A DNA stretch of 64,000 bases from Flavobacterium sp. JAD_PAG50586_2 (lineage in GTDB: Bacteria; Bacteroidota; Bacteroidia; Flavobacteriales; Flavobacteriaceae). Positions 59,113 to 64,000 of this stretch are shown piece after piece; the stretch's first letter is position 1, and every line of letters starts with the position of its first letter. A program made the translations under genes and the position numbers. The stretch is from positions 1,488,001-1,552,000 of the forward strand of contig CP096136.1 of assembly GCA_023213215.1 (NCBI GenBank), written 5' to 3'. The notes under the pieces were generated by a model that saw only the letters and a list, made by a program, of their open reading frames with translations, made no database searches and had not been told where the DNA came from.

Positions 59113-59497
59113 ACTAATTAATTCTTATCTTCAACTTTTTTATAAAGCAAATCGATTTCAAATGACGAAAGGGAAAATAGATTTCCCCGTAACAGGTGTA
59201 AAATCCATTTCGATTTTGCAATGATAAACTGTTTGATTAGGGTTGGATATTTCATTTAATCTTAAATTAGGGCTTTTTAGCAATTTATTTTTGTCTCGCA
59301 AGATATGAAAAAGGTTAATTAATCTGTATTTTTCGATGAAAAAGATGTTTCCTGCTTTAGAAATGAAAATCAAAAACATTTTAACTTATATCCTCTATAA
59401 AAAAATTATATTTGTGTGCTTGGAAGAAAATAGTTTGGGTTTTCAGCATTGTAAACAAAATAAAGCCAAACCAATAATTTTAACAAATAACTTTTAA
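59113..59497. other. Intergenic region between divergent polysaccharide genes
   Basis: No gene is convincing in this 385-nt A/T-rich stretch. A 73-codon ORF on the minus strand (59158-59379) has no recognisable domain and no match to its neighbours' style. A plus-strand TATATTTG box at 59407-59414 could drive the following GT2 operon. Confidence 0.4.
59407..59414 (+). promoter_or_regulatory. Candidate promoter of the GT2 operon
   Basis: TATATTTG matches TAnnTTTG, 83 nt before the GT2 ATG. No TTTG at normal -33 spacing. Confidence 0.35.
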
Positions 59498-60220
59498 ATG
59501 ATACAGAAACTTTCGGTTATAATACCTGTCTATAACGAAGAAAAAACCATTGATCTTTTACTGAACAAACTCAAAAATGTTACTTTATTGAATGGCATCA
59601 AAAAAGAGATTATAATAATAAATGATTTTTCTAAAGATAATACCGAAGGAGCCATTTTCAATTACATCCAAAACAACTCAGAATTAAACATTCAATATTA
59701 TAAACACGAGGTCAACAAAGGAAAAGGGGCTGCCCTTCATACCGGAATTCAAAAAGCAACGGGCGAGTATTTGATTATTCAAGATGCAGATTTAGAATAT
59801 GATCCCGAAGAATATAATTTTTTACTTAAACCTATATTAAAAGGCTATGCGGATGTGGTTTTTGGTTCGCGATTTATTGGGGGAAATCCACATCGAGTGT
59901 TATTCTTTTGGCATACCATCGGAAATAAATTTCTTACCACATTATCAAACGTGTTTACAAACCTAAATCTCACAGATATGGAAACCTGTTACAAATTATT
60001 TGATACAAAAATGATACAAAATATAGTGCTGAAAGAAAATCGTTTTGGTTTTGAACCAGAGGTTACCGCAAAAATTTCTAGAATACCCAATATTCGAATA
60101 TATGAAGTTGGTATTTCCTATTATGGCAGGACTTATGAAGAGGGTAAAAAAATTGGATGGAAAGACGGTTTTAGAGCCATTTATTGCATTTTGAAATATG
60201 GATTATTTAAATTTCGTTAA
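59498..60220 (+). CDS. Glycosyltransferase family 2 (dolichol-phosphate-mannose-synthase-like)
   Basis: This 240-residue GT2 begins [20 protein letters not shown], with the nucleotide-binding Asp in [14 protein letters not shown]. The DXD-like [15 protein letters not shown] lies at ~residue 95. [49 protein letters not shown] and [19 protein letters not shown] follow. This is the short DPM1/GtrB-like subfamily, which makes polyprenyl-phosphate sugars. It starts a plus-strand, very A/T-rich operon that continues to the right edge. Confidence 0.92.
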   Translation: MIQKLSVIIPVYNEEKTIDLLLNKLKNVTLLNGIKKEIIIINDFSKDNTEGAIFNYIQNNSELNIQYYKHEVNKGKGAALHTGIQKATGEYLIIQDADLEYDPEEYNFLLKPILKGYADVVFGSRFIGGNPHRVLFFWHTIGNKFLTTLSNVFTNLNLTDMETCYKLFDTKMIQNIVLKENRFGFEPEVTAKISRIPNIRIYEVGISYYGRTYEEGKKIGWKDGFRAIYCILKYGLFKFR

Positions 60221-60222
60221 TT

Positions 60223-61903
60223 ATGTTTGTAATTTTATTTTGCTTTTTAGCTACTAGTTTTATTTTTGCTATTTTAGGCAAGAGTTTTGTATTACAATTT
60301 GATAAAACAAAACAAGATAATTATACATTTACAGATTCTTTTTTTATTGGTCTTTGTTTAGCAGGGTCTTTTTTAAACATATGGTCTTTATTTTTGCCAA
60401 CTAACTTTTTCTCATTACTTTTTTTAAGTTTTTTAAGCTGCTTTTTATTGTATATTAATTTTAAAATTCTAAAAAAAGAGTTTTTAAATAATATAAAATG
60501 GTTTTATTCTGAAAAAAATGGTTTTATCTGATAGTCATTTCTCTTTTTTTAGTCTTATTGTACGCATTGGTTCTTCCAAGGAATTATGATTCTTATTTAT
60601 ATCATATTAATGCAATACAATGGAATGAATTTTACCGAGTAGTTCCAGGATTAGCAAATTTTTACGACCGATTAGGATTTAATTCCTCCATATTTGTTTT
60701 AAGTGCCGGTTTCTCATTTTCAAATATCTACAATCAATATATTTTTATACTAAATTCATTATCTTTTTTTATTTTTTTATTTGGCTTTTAAAACAAATTT
60801 ATTTTAAAAGAGGTTTTGTTGGACTTTTTTCATTATTTTTTTTATATTTATTTATAATTCAGTATGCTGAATTTATGTCGTCTCCCGGAACGGATTTATT
60901 ACCAAATTTATTTGTTGGTTTTCTGTTATTAACATTATTATTTTATAAAGATTCACTCAGCGAAAAAGGCTTAATTTATATAGTTTTGCCTATGTTTTGT
61001 ATAACACTAAAATTATCAACGTTTCCAATTATACTTATAACTTTGTTTGCTATTTATGTTAAACAACAAAGGTTTTTAACTTCGTTTAATAAATTATTTT
61101 TGTTTGGCACTTTATTTATTGTGCCTTGGATTATAAGAAATATAATTTTAAGTGGATATTTGATTTATCCGAATGTTTTTTTAGATTTTTTTAACTTTGA
61201 TTGGAAAGTACCAAAAGAAAAAGTAATTGTAACCCAAAGCTGGATTTATTCATTTGGAAGAATTCCATTTAAATATTATGAAGAAGTTTTAAACATACCA
61301 TTCAAGGAATGGATTGTGGTTTGGTGGGATGCGGCTCTATTAAAAAATAAATATTTGTATATTTTAGCGTTATTATCCCCATTGTTTTATAGCTTTTCTA
61401 TTTTGATAAATAGAAAAGAGAAGAACAATCAAATAACATTGGTTCTTTTTGTAGCATATTTAAGTTGTTTTATTTGGTTAATTACAGCTCCAGATATTAG
61501 ATTCTCAGCATCATTTGTAATAATTTTGGCTTTGTTCCCGCTTTACTTAATAAAAAATACTGTTGATAGATATAAAAGAAGTACAAATGTTATTTTATTA
61601 ATGGGTTTTTCCTTTGTGTTTTTTGTTTTTACTAAAAATGGATTTAATTTTTTCGATGAAGATTATAACATAAGAAAAATATCAACATATGTCTATTTAC
61701 CTTTAGATGTTTCGGAATTAAAAGATAAAAAATTAATTCCTTTTAAAGAATTTGATTTAGTAACTAAACGCCACGAATCTATTAAAATATTTTCATCAAT
61801 TGGAGATTCTCAAACTTTTGACAAATTCCCATGTACCGTAAACTTTTCGTTCGGTTGCGGGTTGAGAGGAAACTCATTGAGCGATGGTTTTTACAGCAAA
61901 TAA
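60223..61903 (+). CDS. Multi-pass membrane protein, possibly LIC_10190-like glycosyltransferase (two frame breaks)
   Basis: Rebuilt, it is ~560 residues with ten or more membrane helices, very A/T-rich. Recognisable bits: YALVLPRNYDSYLYHINAIQWNEF, EFMSSPGTDLLPNLFVGFLLL, and VTQSWIYSFGRIPFKYYEEVL. The layout suggests a GT-C-like or LIC_10190-family polysaccharide protein. I do not know the sugar or acceptor. Breaks: A7 run at 60512-60518, and the T-runs around 60766-60780; each lacks one base. Between them the frame reads LIVISLFLVLLYALV and IFFIWLLKQIYF. It begins 2 nt after the GT2 gene. Confidence 0.7.
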
Positions 61904-61958
61904 TTTTAATTTTTACAGCAGATTATAAAAAAATTCTAAAAAAACTTAAACAAAAAAG

Positions 61959-63125
61959 TTGAAAATCTCAATAAAAAGATACCTGATTTACTCCTCAATA
62001 TTCGCAATCTTTACCGAGGCATTTTTCTTTAATTTTATCATTGATTGGAAACTTCTTTATTTAATTTTATTAGTAAACTATGTTTTATTAATTAAAATTA
62101 AGAAACTTACCGTAAATATCTATTTCGTTTATTTAATGCTTTTATTCTTAATTCACGGATTAATAATGTATAGCATTATTGGAATTACCCCTAATTATTT
62201 ATTGTCGCAAATTATGGGTATTACGATAGTTAGCACTTATTACTACAACTTCATACCTCTTTATAATAAAGAAGAAATTATAAATACTTATTTAAAAATG
62301 TCTGTTTGGATAGCTGCCATCGGCTATGTTTTTTTTCTTTTAAATATTAATGTAAATGATGGGCGTTTACAAAGTATATTCAAGGAACCTGCTCATTATG
62401 CTATTGTCGTCGTTCCTGCATGTTATTATTTACTTAAAACAAAAAAATATTTGTCATTTGCAATAGTTTTTGGATCCCTTATTTTATCGCAATCCTCTAT
62501 TGGTTACATGGGTTGTGCGCTAATGTTTATATTACCTAACATATCATTAAAAAGAATAAAATATATAATAATAACTATTCCAGTATTAGTTATAGCTTTT
62601 TTTGTGGTTTATAATAATTTTTCATTTTTGAAATTAAGAGTTGATGATACAGTAGAAACATTAAACGCAGTAAATAACGGCAAATTTAAAACATGGACTA
62701 ACCAAAGCAGTTATGCCTTATTGAGTAATGCCTACATTGCTAATAAAAATATTCAAGACCATCCTTTTGGTAGTGGACTTGGCAGTCACTATCACATGCA
62801 CACACAGGTGTATTTAAAACAAATGCGTCCGCCACCTTATTTAGTAACTTTAAAATCCGAAAAAATTAATTCCCAAGATGCCGCTTCACTTTTTTTGAGA
62901 TTAGTTTCAGATTTGGGTTTAATCGGAATTGTGTTAATTGTTTATTTAATGTATTTGAGTTTTAAATCGTATAGATCGAACAAATATTTTTTTGCTCAAG
63001 GTGTAGTAATATATTTGCTTCTGAAACTTTTCAGAGATGGTCATTACTTTCCTCCCGAACTATTCTTTTTTATATGGATAATTTACTATGAGTTAAAAAA
63101 AAGACCTTTAGAAACAATATCATAA
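61959..63125 (+). CDS. O-antigen polymerase-like membrane protein (Wzy candidate)
   Basis: This 388-residue membrane protein with about ten helices starts with TTG (MKISIKRYLIYSS). There is a large periplasmic loop around QDHPFGSGLGSHYHMHTQVYL and SQDAASLFLRLVSDLGLIG, with an O-antigen polymerase/ligase-like pattern. FKEPAHYAIVVVPACYYLL lies in the middle. The local base composition is strongly A/T. As the second such protein in the locus (the other is at 54.9 kb) it is a better Wzy polymerase candidate, while that one could be the ligase. This division of roles is a guess. Confidence 0.75.
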   Translation: MKISIKRYLIYSSIFAIFTEAFFFNFIIDWKLLYLILLVNYVLLIKIKKLTVNIYFVYLMLLFLIHGLIMYSIIGITPNYLLSQIMGITIVSTYYYNFIPLYNKEEIINTYLKMSVWIAAIGYVFFLLNINVNDGRLQSIFKEPAHYAIVVVPACYYLLKTKKYLSFAIVFGSLILSQSSIGYMGCALMFILPNISLKRIKYIIITIPVLVIAFFVVYNNFSFLKLRVDDTVETLNAVNNGKFKTWTNQSSYALLSNAYIANKNIQDHPFGSGLGSHYHMHTQVYLKQMRPPPYLVTLKSEKINSQDAASLFLRLVSDLGLIGIVLIVYLMYLSFKSYRSNKYFFAQGVVIYLLLKLFRDGHYFPPELFFFIWIIYYELKKRPLETIS

Positions 63126-63154
63126 ACACAAATTAATTTTATTAAATATTTTAA

Positions 63155-64000
63155 ATGAAAATTTATCATTTTGTAGAAAACATTTCTTTAGAACGAGGTG
63201 GAGTAAGGACAGTAGTTGCTAATTTGGATAATTATTTAAATGAAAGCCATCCAAACTGTTCCGTTATATTAACAAATGCAAAGGAAGAATCAGACCCATA
63301 TTTAGAATTTACTTCAACAAAATTTAAAGCCTGGGCCTACTCAAAAGAGCTAAAAGAATATGCTGAAAACATCCCAATAAATAATGCTGTTTTTCATTTG
63401 CAAGGCGTATTTATGCATTGTCATTACTTAGCTAGTAAAGTGGCGCAAAAACGTAATATTCCATATATTGTAACCTGTCACGGGATGATAGAACCCGTAT
63501 ACTTAAAAGAAAAAAGACTAAAAAAGAAGATCTATATGGATTTGTTTTTGAATAAAATTTTATCTAAGTCAACTATTTTACACGCAATAACACCTCACGA
63601 AAAAAATAATTTATTTAAACTCTCTGGACATAAAAACATTATCGAAATCCCTAATTTTATTCATCATTCCAGTTTGCCAAAAGATTTAACTTTCCAACCC
63701 GAAGAGGACTATTTGCTGTTTTTAAGCAGGCTTCATCCTCAAAAAGGACTTGATTTACTCCTAAATGCAATGACAAAAATAAATGACAAAAAAATTAAAT
63801 TAAAAATTGTAGGTACTCAAAATGAGTATTCCAATGAACTACAAAATAAACTCAAAAATTCTAATATTGAAAATAGAATAGAATTTGTAGGCAGTGTTTA
63901 TGGTGATGAAAAATACAAAATCTATGCTAATGCAAAAGCATTTGTTGTACCTTCTTATTCTGAAGCCATAGGAATGGTAAATCTTGAAGCAGCAGCATGC
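63155..64000 (+). CDS. Glycosyltransferase family 4, C-terminal part cut off by the window edge
   Basis: An open frame runs 282 codons from the ATG at 63155 with no stop. The N-terminal lobe starts MKIYHFVENISLERGGVRTVV. Then comes VTCHGMIEPVYLKEKRLKKK, and donor-lobe motifs LLFLSRLHPQKGLDLLLNAM, IEFVGSVYGDEKYKIYANA and FVVPSYSEAIGMVNLEAAAC (the E-x7-E site). It is a typical GT4 of capsule and O-antigen clusters. It lies 29 nt after the polymerase-like gene. Sugar specificity cannot be told. Confidence 0.9.
   Translation, partial: MKIYHFVENISLERGGVRTVVANLDNYLNESHPNCSVILTNAKEESDPYLEFTSTKFKAWAYSKELKEYAENIPINNAVFHLQGVFMHCHYLASKVAQKRNIPYIVTCHGMIEPVYLKEKRLKKKIYMDLFLNKILSKSTILHAITPHEKNNLFKLSGHKNIIEIPNFIHHSSLPKDLTFQPEEDYLLFLSRLHPQKGLDLLLNAMTKINDKKIKLKIVGTQNEYSNELQNKLKNSNIENRIEFVGSVYGDEKYKIYANAKAFVVPSYSEAIGMVNLEAAAC

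Noticed and set aside
59158..59379. 73-codon ORF on the minus strand between divergent polysaccharide genes
   Set aside because: No recognisable domain, stops immediately upstream, and no start context; probably chance in A/T-rich DNA.

Overview
The window looks like chromosomal DNA of a flavobacterium (Bacteroidota, Flavobacteriaceae, probably Flavobacterium or a close relative). The grounds are low GC with many A/T homopolymers, repeated TAnnTTTG promoter elements (the Bacteroidota -7 box), TTG/GTG starts, a gliding/type IX secretion lipoprotein (SprE-like), a type IX sorting tail, a HU-CCDC81/SPOR protein, an F-type ATPase operon lacking atpD/atpC, and several families largely confined to Bacteroidota (DUF4292, DUF4254, DUF5687, DUF6341, DUF6427). 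No rRNA, tRNA, CRISPR, prophage or intact insertion sequence was found.

Layout. 1-7.3 kb: haem cluster, hemA-hemC-hemD-hemE-hemF on the minus strand, then an AraC-type regulator, hemH and hemJ on the plus strand. 7.3-14 kb: NtrY-like histidine kinase, enoyl-CoA hydratase, an unknown secreted protein, HD hydrolase, acyl-ACP desaturase, acyltransferase. 14-22.6 kb: recA, a lipoprotein, an ECF sigma factor followed by a probable dual-membrane-spanning anti-sigma/outer-membrane barrel protein, a second acyltransferase, trpS, dprA, a HU/SPOR protein, a thioesterase. 22.6-29 kb (minus): EnvC-like factor, DUF4292 lipoprotein, TPR protein, sugar nucleotidyltransferase, dut and a flippase. 29.4-38.4 kb (minus): sprE, bactofilin, atpZ, a small membrane protein, then atpB-E-F-H-A-G. 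38.5-47.2 kb: ABC exporter, ferredoxin-type reductase, GT9 glycosyltransferase, DUF4254, upp with a triplicated 3' end, DUF6427, DUF6341, purD. 47.5-48.9 kb: a T9SS cargo protein. 48.9-64 kb: surface polysaccharide locus (adenylate-forming ligase, WecB, WecG, several glycosyltransferases, priming phosphosugar transferase, UDP-glucuronate decarboxylase, GDP-mannose-3,5-epimerase-like enzyme, O-antigen ligase and polymerase), running off the right edge.

One technical point dominates the reading. About 26 single-base frame breaks fall in about 19 genes between 9.6 and 61 kb, nearly all a missing base inside a homopolymer, and they include essential genes (atpG, atpH). They look like sequencing or assembly errors rather than gene decay. 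Where I could rebuild the frame I give one gene with merged coordinates and state where the break is. Added or removed bases always restored a whole number of codons.

The most unusual biology is (1) the 3' end of upp repeated twice more downstream, with almost only synonymous differences and hairpin-bearing spacers, which suggests integration or recombination scars; (2) the sigma/anti-sigma-barrel pair; (3) a REP-like repeat lying in frame inside hemF; (4) two tandem TGTCACAA hairpins at 11.4 kb.
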